Shown: positions 19,473-29,037, counted from the stretch's first letter. The stretch is DNA of 64,000 nucleotides from CAWHNT01 sp963830775 (GCA_963830775.1 CAWHNT010000032.1:454972-518971); one strand, 5' to 3'. The notes: generated by a model from the sequence alone, not told the origin. A program made the numbers and translations.

Positions 19473-19504
19473 CGGTCGACCCCTCGAGCTGCCTGGTGCC
19501 GCCT

Positions 19505-19966
19505 TCACCCGCGGATGAAATCGGGCCGGAAGGCGTTGCTGCCGTTGACCGAGGCGGAAGCCGACAGATCGCGGAGCCGCGCGCGCCAGGCCTCGGCGCT
19601 GCCGATCAGATCCTCGACGAGCTGCCGCAGCCTGGCCGCGTCGAGACCCGTAGCCGACTGCTCGCGCACGAGGACAACCTCGCCGCCCGGCTCTTCCAGG
19701 CCGGCGCGGACGCCGCCCGAGGCCGGTAGCGCGCCATTGTGGATCAGGAGGTTTTCGTAGACCGCTTCAAGTGCCGAGGAGTCCGGCATGCCGATGGGCA
19801 TGGTAAGCAGGACCCGATCGCCGCCGTCATCATAGTCGACCTCGATCGACCCTGCCTCGGTCACCAAGTGCCAGGCATTCTCGTCCGAGTACTCGCTGAC
19901 CTGCGGAAGATCCATGAGGTCACCGAGTTCAACCATAAGATTATGGACGTGGTCCCAACCAGCCAT
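19505..19966 (-). CDS. CesT-type type III secretion chaperone, first copy
   Basis: A 153-aa acidic protein: helix VHNLMVELGDLMDLPQVSEY, strands WHLVTEAGSIEVDYDDGGD and RVLLTMPIGMPDSSALEAVY, then NLLIHNGALPASGGVRAGLE, EEPGGEVVLVREQSA and a long C-terminal helix ending NAFRPDFIRG. This order (helix, three strands, helix, two strands, helix) is that of CesT/SycE-like chaperones. The ATG at 19966 has AGGGGG eight bases upstream. An IS4/Tn5-type element begins 24 bases before the start codon and has cut the operon from its original promoter. Confidence 0.65.
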   Translation of the reverse strand: MAGWDHVHNLMVELGDLMDLPQVSEYSDENAWHLVTEAGSIEVDYDDGGDRVLLTMPIGMPDSSALEAVYENLLIHNGALPASGGVRAGLEEPGGEVVLVREQSATGLDAARLRQLVEDLIGSAEAWRARLRDLSASASVNGSNAFRPDFIRG

Positions 19967-19989
19967 CGTCTTCGCCCCCTGCCCGGAGC

Positions 19990-21524
19990 CTTGCAATTAC
20001 CCACATCTGCGGGGTGCAGGAGTGGGCTGACGCTGAACGAGCCTGGCCGTGAGGTGTTGTCGAGCACCGACACGTACAGACCAGGTGCTCGATGGATCGT
20101 TCCGGCTGGGATGCCGCCTCCTGGGTAGACCAGGAACTCGCCGGCTCGACGTTCAAGGACGAACGTCTGGGCCGGCGGCTGCGCAAGCTTCTCGTGCAGA
20201 TGGCAGGCGCGGTCGGTGCACCCATCCCTCTGGCATGCCAGGATTGGGCCAACACCAAGGCCGCCTATCGCTTCCTCTCGAACGAGGCGGTCAGCGAGGC
20301 CGAGATCCTCGCCGGCCATTTCCACGCGACGCGCCGCCGCGTCGCGGCCGCCGACGGGCTGATCCTGGTCCTGCAGGACACGACCGAGTTCTCCTACCAG
20401 CGTGCGCGGCCCGAGCGGATCGGCGCGATCACGACCGCCCCGAGCCGACGGGAAGCCAATGGCCGGCTCAGGATGCACACCGTCTGTGGCCTGCTGATGC
20501 ACGCCAGCCTGGCGGTAACGACAGAGGGGCTGCCGCTAGGGCTGGCGGCGATCAAGTTTTGGACGCGGGCCAAGTTCAAGGGCACGAACGCGCTCAAGCG
20601 CCGGGTCAACCCGACCCGCGTGCCGATCGAGAGGAAGGAGAGCATCCGCTGGCTGGAGAACATGCGTCAAGCCACAGCACTCCTCGGCGACCCGACGCGG
20701 CTGGTCCACATCGGCGACCGTGAGAACGACATCTACGAGTTCTTCTGCGCGGCGCAGGCGGCGGGCACCCACTTCCTCGTGCGCACCTGCGTCGATCGCC
20801 TGGCCGGCGATGGCCGGCACACGATCGCTGACGAGATGGGAGAGGTCGCGGTCCAGGGCCTGCATCGGGTCGAGGTCGCCGGGGAGGATGGCAAGGCCAG
20901 CCAGGCCAGCGTCGAGCTTCGCTATCGGCGCATCCACGTGCGGCCGCCGATCGGCAAGCAGAAGCGCTATCCCGCGCTCGACCTGACCGTGATCCATGCC
21001 CAGGAGCGCTGCAAGCCGGAAGGCCGGGCCGCCATCGACTGGAAGCTCATCACCGACTTGCCCGTTCAGTTCGCCCAAGGAGGCCATCGAGAAGCTTGGC
21101 TGGTATGCCCGGCGCTGGCAGATCGAGCTGTTCCACAAGATCCTGAAATCCGGCTGCCGGGCTGAGGAGGCAAGGCTGCGGACCGCCGAGCGCCTCGTCA
21201 ACCTGCTCGCCCTATTCTGTATCCTGAGCTGGCGGCTGTTCTGGCTGACCATGCTCAACCGCGCCGCCCCGGATGCCTCGCCCCGGCTTGCCTTGACCGA
21301 AGGCGAAGTGTGCCTGCTCGACCGGATGGCCGGCCGCCCAAGCAACCGCTCGCCGCCGACAACGCTCTCCAGCTACCTGACCCAGATCGCCCGGCTCGGT
21401 GGCTACCTCGCCCGTGCCTCCGATCCGCCGCCCGGAAACACCGTGATGTGGCGCGGATGGTCCCGCCTCATGGACATCAAGCTCGGTGCGGCCATCGCAG
21501 GGGCCACTTGTGGGTAATTGGAAG
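19990..21524 (+). mobile_element. IS4/Tn5-type (IS50 group) insertion sequence
   Basis: A 1535-bp element with ends CTTGCAATTACCCACA and (reverse complement) CTTCCAATTACCCACA, flanked by a perfect 9-bp target duplication GCCCGGAGC (19981-19989 and 21525-21533), the duplication size of Tn5 relatives. It lies between the chaperone operon and the DNA that was formerly upstream of it. Confidence 0.93.
20092..21517 (+). pseudogene. IS4/Tn5-type transposase, one frame break
   Basis: The N-terminal half has LAGSTFKDERLGRRLRKLL and the DDE motifs LILVLQDTTEFSYQ (first Asp) and LVHIGDRENDIYEFF (second Asp). Past one extra base near 21077 the frame continues with KEAIEKLGWYARRWQIELFH, the YREK signature (Y-R-E-K with the third catalytic Glu), then the Tn5 dimerisation region LARASDPPPGNTVMWRGW. 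Corrected length is about 475 aa, normal for the family. Because the break is a single insertion like those in the core genes, the element may be active in the living cell. Confidence 0.85.
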
Positions 21525-21588
21525 GCCCGGAGCACGGTTACCAGCCGGTCGCCACCGAGGCAATGAGCAGACCGGGGTCGATCAGGGC

Positions 21589-22086
21589 CTACAGTGCATC
21601 CAGGTCGAGGAGGAGCGGCTCATGCCCGGTGGAGCGGATGAAGCGCAGGAGATCCGCCCCCCGGATGGCGGTCGTGGCGTCGTTGCGCAAGGGATGGCAG
21701 TTGACGATACCCTGTGCCGCGAGCCTGGCATCGAGCACGTGGGTGACCCGGCCGTCGCTGTCGTTGACGATGGCCAGGGGTGTGACCGATCCGGGCTCGA
21801 CGCCCAGAACCTCGCGCAGGAGCTCGGAGCGGCCGAAGGAGAACCGAGCCGCTCCCAGCGCCTTGCTGAGGCGGTTGAGATCCACCCGCTGCTCGTCGCC
21901 GCAGGTGACCAGCCACAGCCGGTCCTTCTTGTCCTTGAGGAACAGGTTCTTGCAATGGGCACCGGGCAGATGCGCCGTGTGCTGCTGGGACTCCTCGACC
22001 GTGAAGACAGGCGGATGGTCGAACGTCTCGGTCTCGATGCCCAGCGACGTCAGGTGGGCCAGGATCTCGGCACGGGTGGTCAGCAT
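21589..22086 (-). CDS. Prolyl-tRNA deacylase, ProX/YbaK-type editing domain
   Basis: A free-standing trans-editing enzyme that hydrolyses mischarged (Ala-) tRNA-Pro. The 165-aa protein shows FDHPPVFTVEESQQHTAHLP, GAHCKNLFLKDKKDRLWLVT (with the catalytic-site Lys and the CKNLFL family signature), GSVTPLAIVNDSDGRVTHVL and a typical GIVNCHPLRNDATTAI. It starts 34 bases after the stop of accA and is probably co-transcribed with it. Confidence 0.92.
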   Translation of the reverse strand: MLTTRAEILAHLTSLGIETETFDHPPVFTVEESQQHTAHLPGAHCKNLFLKDKKDRLWLVTCGDEQRVDLNRLSKALGAARFSFGRSELLREVLGVEPGSVTPLAIVNDSDGRVTHVLDARLAAQGIVNCHPLRNDATTAIRGADLLRFIRSTGHEPLLLDLDAL

Positions 22087-22120
22087 GCGGCGTAGAGCCT
22101 GCTTTTCCGATCCGCCACTC

Positions 22121-23078
22121 TCAGGCCTCGGCCGCCTGACCCATCCGCAGGAACTTCTCGCGCCGGGTACGGCGGAGCTCGGGCGGGGTCAGGGTGAGGA
22201 GCCGGCGGAGGTGGCGCTCGATCGTGTCGCCGACCGCACGGATGGTGGTGGTGCGGCCGCGATGGGCGGCACCCAGAGGCTCGGCGATCACCTCGTCGAC
22301 CAGCTTCAGCTGGTGCAGGTCCTGGGCCGTGAGCTTGAGGGCCTCGGCGGCGGCCGGGGCCTGCTCGGCGCTGCGCCAGAGGATGGCGGCACAGCCCTCG
22401 GGCGAGATCACCGAGTAGATCGCGTGCTCCAGCATGAGGACGGAATTGGCGGCCGCCAGGGCGATGGCGCCGCCGGAGCCCCCTTCGCCGACGATGGTGG
22501 CGACGATCGGGACCTCGAGTGTCAGGCAGGTCTCGATCGAGCGGGCGATGGCCTCGGCCTGGCCGCGCTCCTCGGCGTCGATCCCGGGATGGGCGCCGGG
22601 CGTGTCGACGAAGGTGAGGACCGGGATGTGGAAGCGTTCGGCCAGGCGCATGAGGCGCATGGCCTTGCGGTAGCCCTTCGGGCCTGGCCATGCCGAAATT
22701 GTGCCGGACCCGGTCCTCGGTCTCGCGGCCCTTCTCCTGGCCGATCACGGCGACCGAGAGGCCGCGGAAGCGGGCGAGGCCGCCGATGATCGCCTGATCG
22801 TCGCCGAAGCTGCGGTCGCCTGCCAGCGGCATGAAACCTTCGAGCAGCCCTTCCGCATAGTCCTGGAAGTGCGGCCGGTCGGGGTGGCGGGCGACTTGCG
22901 TCTTCTGCCACGGGCTGAGCTTGCCATAAGTCTGGGCCAGCAGCTTGGCGGCCCGACTCTCAAGCTTGGTGATCTCCTCGGCAAGGTCGAGCTCGCTGCC
23001 GTCCGCCAGATGGCGCAGCTCCTTCACCTTGCCTTCAAGCTCGGCGATCGGCTTCTCGAACTCGAGGAGCGTGTTCAT
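22121..23078 (-). CDS. accA: Acetyl-CoA carboxylase carboxyltransferase subunit alpha (one frame break)
   Basis: With AccD it transfers the carboxyl group from biotin to acetyl-CoA, the first step of fatty-acid synthesis. The opening LLEFEKPIAELEGKVKELRH, LSPWQKTQVARHPDRPHFQD and RVRHNFGMARPEG are typical. One extra base at about 22673 (GGGCTACC for GGGTACC) breaks the frame; corrected it reads PEGYRKAMRLMRLAERF, FVDTPGAHPGIDAEERGQAE, VGEGGSGGAIALA, to the normal end. The restored 318 aa is full length. As this subunit is essential, I take the break to be a sequence error. The ATG at 23078 is preferred over one at 23090. Confidence 0.92.
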
Positions 23079-23167
23079 GCCCATCCGCAACCGGTCCCGG
23101 GGACGGCGCCGGATGTGGGGCCGGTCTCAGGAACTGTCAACTTGACGGCGAGTCGCCGGGCCGCTTG

Positions 23168-24067
23168 TCACGCTGCAACATGCTCGGGCGAGCCTCGCGC
23201 CCTTCGGCGGGGCCTGCCGACGGTTGTGGCCGGCTCGCAGCGGCAGCCGCCGGCAGCCTTGGCTGCATAGAGCGCCCGATCGGCACTGGCCATGAGCTCC
23301 TCGCCAGTCCGCCCGTCGGTGGGCCAGAAGGCGAGGCCGGCGCTGGCGCCGACCATCACCCTCCCGCCATCAAGCTGGTAGGGCTCGTTCAGGGCGGTGA
23401 TGATCCGGGCGGCGATGGCTTGGGCCTGTTCCGCCCGCACGGTCGGTCCGAGCACGACCACGAACTCGTCGCCGCCAAGCCGTGCCGCCAGATCGCCCGC
23501 GCGCACGCACGCCCGCAGACGGCCGGCGACCTCGACCAGCAGCCGGTCGCCCGCGAGATGGCCCAGCCGGTCATTGACCGGCTTGAACTTGTCGAGGTCG
23601 ATAAGGAGCAGAGCGGCGATCAGGCCGGTGCGTCCGGCCTCGCTCAGGGCCAGATCGAGCTGAGCCTCCAGCAGCGCGCGGTTGGCGAGCTTGGTCAGGG
23701 GATCGTGCTGCAGCGCGGTGACGTCGGCATGCATGATCACCGCACCGCCGCCAATCTCCGCCGTCACGGGCGAGACGCTGAGCTGGAACCAGTGATGGAG
23801 GCCGTCGAACGCGCAAGGATAGACCTTCACGAACTGTTCCAACTCTCCGCTGAGCACGCGCCGGATGCCTTGGGCGATCTCACCCGCCTCGGCGCAGCCC
23901 CGGTCCGCCGCCGCCGAACACTCGTCCAGATAGTTCCAGCTGCCGCCCGGCTGCCGCAGCCCGCCTTTGGCAGCGACCCGGTCCCAGGCACGGTTCGTGG
24001 CCGAGATGGTGCCGTCGCAGTTCACGATGGCGATCTCGGCCGGAAGAGCATCCAGGATTCTGAGCAT
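23168..24067 (-). CDS. PAS-GGDEF diguanylate cyclase
   Basis: Makes the second messenger cyclic di-GMP from two GTP. The N-terminal ~125 residues form a PAS-like sensor (ALPAEIAIVNCDGTISATNR, WFQLSVSPVTAEIGGGAVIM), followed by the catalytic domain: ALLLIDLDKFKPVNDRLGH (metal Asp), LAARLGGDEFVVVLG with an intact GGDEF active site, and SAGLAFWPTDG. No EAL domain, signal peptide or membrane helix is present, so it is cytoplasmic. The RxxD inhibitory site is represented by RACVRAGDLAARLGGDEF (R-A-G-D). Confidence 0.92.
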   Translation of the reverse strand: MLRILDALPAEIAIVNCDGTISATNRAWDRVAAKGGLRQPGGSWNYLDECSAAADRGCAEAGEIAQGIRRVLSGELEQFVKVYPCAFDGLHHWFQLSVSPVTAEIGGGAVIMHADVTALQHDPLTKLANRALLEAQLDLALSEAGRTGLIAALLLIDLDKFKPVNDRLGHLAGDRLLVEVAGRLRACVRAGDLAARLGGDEFVVVLGPTVRAEQAQAIAARIITALNEPYQLDGGRVMVGASAGLAFWPTDGRTGEELMASADRALYAAKAAGGCRCEPATTVGRPRRRARGSPEHVAA

Positions 24068-24185
24068 GGCAAATGTCCGCTCACCAGGAGCTTGCCCTCA
24101 AGCTGGGCCCAGCGCCCCAGGACCGGGACGATCATAGCCGCGACAGCTTAACAAGAACTTGCGCCGTCCATGTGGGACGAGCCGG

Positions 24186-25187
24186 TCAGGGTGCGGCCAG
24201 GCCCGCCAGCGCCTCACGGCAGATCAGGGCGTCGGGTGCCGCCGTGCGACGGGAGCGCAGCTCGGCGTCCTGGAGGCGGGCCAGGGCGGCGAGGAGCCGG
24301 TCGGCCGACCAGTCGCGCACGATGGTCTCGAACAGGTCGCGCTGGCGGAAGTGGAGCGGAGCCAGCGCTGCCGCTTGTGGCTTCCCGGCAGCGATCTCGC
24401 CCTTGAGCCGGAGCGCCTGCATGAGCGTGCGGGAGGCGGCGCGGAGCAGGCTGGAGGGGTGGACGCCCTCGGCGATGAGGCGGTCCAGGACCCGGTCCAG
24501 GCGGCGCTGCTCGCCCGTGAGTGCCGCACGGACCATGTCGTCGATCTCGATCGCGGCGCTGTCGCCGACGATGGCGGCGGCATCCTGCAGAGTGACCGCG
24601 CGCGGCCGTTCGCCCATGTAGAGGGCGAGCTTCTCCAGCTCGCGCCGGGTCACCGCCCGGTCGCCGCCGAGATTGGCCGCGAGCCAGGCCTGGGCTTCGG
24701 CCTCGACGCGCAGGCCCAGCTCGCCCAGGGTCTCGCGGATGAAGGCCGGCAGGCTGCGCTCGTCGGCCCTGTAGCAGGGGAGCGCCACGGCGGCGGGGGC
24801 GGATTCGACCGCCCGGCGCAGCTTCGAGCCGCCGCCGAGCTCGCCGGCCTCGACCAGGACGAAGCCCTCCTGCTGCGGCAGGGCCAGGAGGTCCTTCATC
24901 GCCTTGGCCAGGCGATCGTCGGCACCGCGGACGCGCACGAGCCGGCGGCCGCCCATCAGGCACAAGGCCTGCGCCTCCTCGACCAGGCGGGCGGGCTCGC
25001 GGTCGAGCAGGTCGGGGTCGAGCTCGCTGACGCGGAAGGGATCGTCCAGCGCGTCGACGACCGTGGCGGCCAGCCGGCGGGCGCGCTCGGCCACGAGGCC
25101 GGCGTCGGGGCCGTAGAGGAGGACGGTCGCGACCCCGGGGCGCGGGCGGGCGAGGAAAGGCTCGATCTCGCGGGTGGCGAGCTTCAT
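24186..25187 (-). CDS. holA: DNA polymerase III subunit delta
   Basis: Clamp-loader subunit that opens the beta sliding clamp. The 333-aa protein opens MKLATREIEPFLARPRPGVA and then VLLYGPDAGLVAERARRLAA, the AAA+-like domain I start of the family, with the domain II-III helices RELEKLALYMGERPRAVTLQ and LFETIVRDWSADRLLAALAR. It follows lptE by 34 bases in the leftward leuS-lptE-holA cluster, a conserved order in alphaproteobacteria. The ATG at 25187 is chosen over longer frames because homology begins there. Confidence 0.92.
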   Translation of the reverse strand: MKLATREIEPFLARPRPGVATVLLYGPDAGLVAERARRLAATVVDALDDPFRVSELDPDLLDREPARLVEEAQALCLMGGRRLVRVRGADDRLAKAMKDLLALPQQEGFVLVEAGELGGGSKLRRAVESAPAAVALPCYRADERSLPAFIRETLGELGLRVEAEAQAWLAANLGGDRAVTRRELEKLALYMGERPRAVTLQDAAAIVGDSAAIEIDDMVRAALTGEQRRLDRVLDRLIAEGVHPSSLLRAASRTLMQALRLKGEIAAGKPQAAALAPLHFRQRDLFETIVRDWSADRLLAALARLQDAELRSRRTAAPDALICREALAGLAAP

Positions 25188-25221
25188 GCGGGTTGCACGG
25201 GAGCGAGCGGGGCTGAGCCCC

Positions 25222-25743
25222 TCACTTCTCGGCCGCCTTGGCGAAGTAGAGCGCCAGCTGGGTGCGGATTTGACGGCTGACCTCGCGGGCGGCACGGCGC
25301 TCGGCGTCCTGCTCCGCCACCAGGGTGGCGAAGGGCTCGGAGCGGACATTGTAGGAGACGACGCGGCGGATGGCCGAGCGATAGAGGACGCGGCTGTCGG
25401 CCTTGGCCTTGAGCTCGAAGGTGGCGGCGAGGCTGAGGTCGAAGCGGGTGGCGACATCGTCGAGCTGGATGGCCAGCGCGTTCTTCGCCCGCTGGAGCAC
25501 GACCGTGAGCCGGTACTCCGGCGGAAGCTGCACGCCCGCGGGATTGAGCTCCTCGATCAGGAAGTTGCGCATGGTCTGGTCGAGGCGCCGGTCGGCCGGG
25601 TCGACCTCGACCGCCGCGAGATCGCGGTTGAGCGCTGCCCCGCGGGCTCCTCCGTGCAGCGGGCGCAGGTTGCAGCCGGCGAGCGGCAGCGCAGCCGCCA
25701 GGAGCAGCAGGCGCCGCCGCGGGAGAGGCTCAGACCACGACAT
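25222..25743 (-). CDS. lptE: LPS-assembly lipoprotein LptE
   Basis: Outer-membrane lipoprotein that plugs the LptD barrel and delivers lipopolysaccharide to the cell surface. The N-terminus has a lipoprotein signal, RRRLLLLAAALPLAGC, with Cys24 as the lipidated residue. The rest (DLAAVEVDPADRRLDQTMRN, RVVSYNVRSEPFATLVAEQD, ISRQIRTQLALYF-like ending) is typical for alphaproteobacterial LptE. The 173-aa length fits. It overlaps the end of leuS by 14 bases and leads into holA. Confidence 0.9.
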   Translation of the reverse strand: MSWSEPLPRRRLLLLAAALPLAGCNLRPLHGGARGAALNRDLAAVEVDPADRRLDQTMRNFLIEELNPAGVQLPPEYRLTVVLQRAKNALAIQLDDVATRFDLSLAATFELKAKADSRVLYRSAIRRVVSYNVRSEPFATLVAEQDAERRAAREVSRQIRTQLALYFAKAAEK

Positions 25744-28297
25744 TGACGATCTTGTCGGGCACCACGATCACGCGCCGTGCCGGCTTGCCGCCCATGGCCC
25801 GCTGCACGGCGGGGTCGGCCAGCGCCGCTTGCCGTGCGTCGGCCTCGGCAGCACCGGGGACGAGGCTGATCTCCGCCCGCCGCTTGCCGTTCACCTGCAC
25901 CGCCACCGTGATCGTGTCGGCCGCGAGCCAGGCCGGGTCGGCCTTGGGCCAGGCGGTCATGGCCAGGAGCCCGTCCCGGCCCAGCATCTGCCACAGCTCC
26001 TCGGCCAGATGCGGCATCATCGGCCCGACCAGGAGGACGATCGTCTCCAGGGCCAGGCGCAAGGCCGCAGAGCCGGCGGCGTCCCTGGGCTCGAAGGCCT
26101 CGGCCGCGTTCGACAGCTCGCGGACCAGGGCCACGGCCTTGTTGAAGTGCAGGCGCTCGATCTCGGCCGTCACCCCCTCGATGGTGCGGTGGACCTGGCG
26201 CATCAGGGCCGCGGCCTCGGGCGGCAGCTCGGCCGGGACTGCGGTGCCTGCCGGCGGGAGGGCGGCGACGCGGTCCTCGACCAGGCGCCAGAGCCGGTTC
26301 AGGTAGCGCCAGGCACCGTCGATGCCGGTGTCGGTCCACTCCAGGTCGCGCTCGGGCGGGCTGTCGGAGAGCATGAAGAGGCGCGCGGTGTCGGCTCCGT
26401 AGCTGCCGATGATCTCGTTCGGATCCACCGTGTTGCGCTTCGACTTGCTCATCTTCTCGACCCGGCCGACCGTCACCGGCCGGCGGTCGCCGACGGCGAC
26501 CCAGCTGCCCGCCTCGTCGCGGGCCACCTCCGCGGGCTCGAGCCAGCGCCCTTCCTCGTCGCGGTAGGTCAGGTGCGTGACCATGCCTTGCGTGAACAGG
26601 CCGGTGAACGGCTCGTCGAGATCGAGATAGCCGCAAGCCGACATCGCCCGGGTGTAGAAGCGGGCATAGAGCAGGTGCAGGACGGCGTGCTCGACGCCGC
26701 CGATATACTGGTCGACCGGCAGCCAGTAGTCGACCTCGGCACGGGTGAAGGGCAGCCGTTCCTCGGCCGGCGAGCAGAAGCGGGCGAAGTACCAGGAGCT
26801 CTCGGTGAAGGTGTCGAACGTGTCGGTCTCGCGCCGGGCCGGGCGGCCGCAGGCCGGGCAGTCGACGTGCTTCCAGGTCGGATGCCGGTCCAGCGGGTTG
26901 CCGGGTGCCTTGAAGTCGATCTCCTCGGGCAGCGTCACCGGCAGCTGCTCGCGCGGGACCGGCACGATCCCGCACTCGCCGCAATGGACGACCGGGATCG
27001 GGCAGCCCCAGTAGCGCTGGCGCGAGACGCCCCAGTCGCGCAGCCGGTAGGTGGTCTCGCCGCGACCGCTGCCCAGGCGCTCCAGCTCCAGGATGGCACG
27101 CCGCTTGCCGGCCTCGACGTCGAGGCCGTCCAGGAAGGCCGAGTGGAACAGGGTGCCCTCGCCGACATAGGCTTCCGAGCCGACCTCGAAGCTGGCGGGG
27201 TCGGCGCCGGGGGGCAGGACGACGGGGACGACCGGCCGGCCGTACTTGCGGGCGAACTCGAGGTCGCGCTGGTCGTGGGCCGGGCAGCCGAAGATGGCGC
27301 CGGTGCCGTAGTCCATCAGCACGAAGTTGGCGACGTAGACCGGCAGGGTCAGGTCGGGGAGGAACGGGTGCCTGGCGGCCAGCCCGGTGTCGTAGCCCTG
27401 CTTCTCCTGGGTCTCGAACTCGGCAGCGCTGGTGCCGCCCTTCAGGCACTCGGCGACGAAGGACGCGAGGCGCTCATCCTCGCGGGCGAGCCGGGTGGCC
27501 AGCGGGTGATCGGGGGCGATGGCGAGGAACGAGGCGCCGAAGAGCGTGTCGGGCCGGGTGGTGAAGACCTCGAGCTGCTGCTCGCGGCCGACCAGATCGA
27601 AGCGCACCCGGGCGCCGACCGAGCGGCCGATCCAGTTGCGCTGCATCAGCCGGACCTTCTCGGGCCAGCGCTCCAGCCGGTCGAGGGCGGCCAGCAGCTC
27701 GTCGGCATAGGCCGTGGTGCGGAAGAACCACTGCGCCAGCTTGCGGCGCTCGACCAGGGCACCAGAGCGCCAGCCGCGGCCGTCGATCACCTGCTCGTTG
27801 GCGAGCACGGTCTGGTCCACCGGGTCCCAGTTGACCCAGCTCTCCTTGCGGTAGACGAGGCCGCGCTCGAGCATGTCGAGGAACATGGCCTGCTCGTGGC
27901 CGTAATAGCTGGCATCGCAGGTGGCGATCTCGCGCGACCAGTCGAGCGACAGCCCCATGCTCTTGAGCTGGTCGCGCATCTCGCCGATGTTGGCGTAGGT
28001 CCAGGCCGCCGGGTGGACCCCCTTCTGCATCGCGGCGTTCTCGGCCGGCAGGCCGAACGCATCCCAGCCCATGGGATGCAGCACGTTGAAGCCCTGGGCC
28101 CGCTTCACCCGGGCCAGCACGTCGCCCATGGTGTAGTTGCGGACATGGCCCATGTGGATGCGCCCCGACGGATAGGGGAACATCTCCAGGACGTAGTATT
28201 TCGGGCGCGACGGGTCGGCCTCGGCGCGGAACACGCCGCGCTCCGCCCAGACCTGCTGCCACTTCGCCTCGGTGGCGCGGAAGGCGTATCGGGACAT
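25730..28297 (-). CDS. leuS: Leucyl-tRNA synthetase
   Basis: Charges tRNA-Leu. The 855-aa protein is full length and unbroken: class I HIGH motif in YPSGRIHMGHVRNYTMGD (about residues 41-58), zinc-binding and editing (CP1) domains in the middle (VEVFTTRPDTLFGASF-like segment; DYGTGAIFGCPAHDQRD), and the KMSKS motif in EKMSKSKRNTVDPNEIIGSY (~595). It is first in leuS-lptE-holA, with the DUF3576 lipoprotein gene just upstream. Confidence 0.97.
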   Translation of the reverse strand: MSRYAFRATEAKWQQVWAERGVFRAEADPSRPKYYVLEMFPYPSGRIHMGHVRNYTMGDVLARVKRAQGFNVLHPMGWDAFGLPAENAAMQKGVHPAAWTYANIGEMRDQLKSMGLSLDWSREIATCDASYYGHEQAMFLDMLERGLVYRKESWVNWDPVDQTVLANEQVIDGRGWRSGALVERRKLAQWFFRTTAYADELLAALDRLERWPEKVRLMQRNWIGRSVGARVRFDLVGREQQLEVFTTRPDTLFGASFLAIAPDHPLATRLAREDERLASFVAECLKGGTSAAEFETQEKQGYDTGLAARHPFLPDLTLPVYVANFVLMDYGTGAIFGCPAHDQRDLEFARKYGRPVVPVVLPPGADPASFEVGSEAYVGEGTLFHSAFLDGLDVEAGKRRAILELERLGSGRGETTYRLRDWGVSRQRYWGCPIPVVHCGECGIVPVPREQLPVTLPEEIDFKAPGNPLDRHPTWKHVDCPACGRPARRETDTFDTFTESSWYFARFCSPAEERLPFTRAEVDYWLPVDQYIGGVEHAVLHLLYARFYTRAMSACGYLDLDEPFTGLFTQGMVTHLTYRDEEGRWLEPAEVARDEAGSWVAVGDRRPVTVGRVEKMSKSKRNTVDPNEIIGSYGADTARLFMLSDSPPERDLEWTDTGIDGAWRYLNRLWRLVEDRVAALPPAGTAVPAELPPEAAALMRQVHRTIEGVTAEIERLHFNKAVALVRELSNAAEAFEPRDAAGSAALRLALETIVLLVGPMMPHLAEELWQMLGRDGLLAMTAWPKADPAWLAADTITVAVQVNGKRRAEISLVPGAAEADARQAALADPAVQRAMGGKPARRVIVVPDKIVNVVV

Positions 28298-28372
28298 GCT
28301 CTGACCAAGCCCTGCGAAGGTACCGGGGTGTGGCGCCGGCCCGGCCGGAGCCTGCGGCGATGAGAGAGGTGC

Positions 28373-28924
28373 CTAGCCCTCGGCGTCGACGCTGGCGATG
28401 CGCAGCTCGCGGGCCTTGGTGAGGATCTTGTCCTCGAGCGCCGTCGCCGTCTGCGGGTCGACGGGCGCATCGACCCAACCCTCGCCGGACCTGGTCTGGC
28501 GGAAGACCGAGACCTTGACGGCATCCGCCCGCAGCGCGCGGTCGAGGATCAGGACGTGCAGCTTGAGCCGCTCGTCCGGGCGCTCGGGGGGCTGGTACCA
28601 GTCGGAGATGATCAGGCCACCGAACGGATCGGCCGAGGCCAGCGGCATGAAGTTGATGGTCTCGAGGGCACCGCGCCAGATATAGGCGTTGACGCCGATC
28701 CCGCCGCCGCCACCCCCGCCGCCTTCGGCCTCGGCCCGCCTGCGGCTGCCCTGGCCGAAGAGGGTGAAGCCGTCCTGGCCGGTCACGGTGCCGTACTGAT
28801 CCCGCTGCCGCTGATCCTTGGGATCATAGACGGTGAACTCGGGGTTCTTGCCACGGCCGCAGGCAGCCAGAGCCAGCACGGCCAGGAGGAGCACCGCACC
28901 GAGGCGGCCCATAGAGCTGATCAT
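28373..28924 (-). CDS. DUF3576 lipoprotein
   Basis: A predicted lipoprotein of about 180 aa: signal LLLAVLALAACGRGKNPEF with the lipidated Cys, then a low-complexity run of eight glycines (~69-76) and the DUF3576 core GIGVNAYIWRGALETINFMP and DPFGGLIISDWYQPPERPDE. The function is not established, but it is regularly found next to leuS in alphaproteobacteria, as here. The start may be the ATG at 28924 or the one at 28912 (MGRLGAVLLL). Confidence 0.85.
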   Translation of the reverse strand: MISSMGRLGAVLLLAVLALAACGRGKNPEFTVYDPKDQRQRDQYGTVTGQDGFTLFGQGSRRRAEAEGGGGGGGGIGVNAYIWRGALETINFMPLASADPFGGLIISDWYQPPERPDERLKLHVLILDRALRADAVKVSVFRQTRSGEGWVDAPVDPQTATALEDKILTKARELRIASVDAEG

Positions 28925-29037
28925 TCCGCTGCAATCACGTTACGGCCGCGCGCCACCCATGCGGCCAGCCCAAGAGCGGCCGGACCATAGCACAACGGGT
29001 ACCGTTGACCAGACGCGTCCGGGAGGTGCGGGCCGGG

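Noticed and set aside
22121..23078. accA as a pseudogene
   Set aside because: The subunit is essential and the sequence is perfectly conserved on both sides of a single extra base; error is the better explanation.
25403..28363. Very long open frame (986 codons) on the plus strand across leuS and lptE
   Set aside because: It is antisense to leuS and its translation is low-complexity Gly/Ala/Arg/Val; a high-GC shadow.
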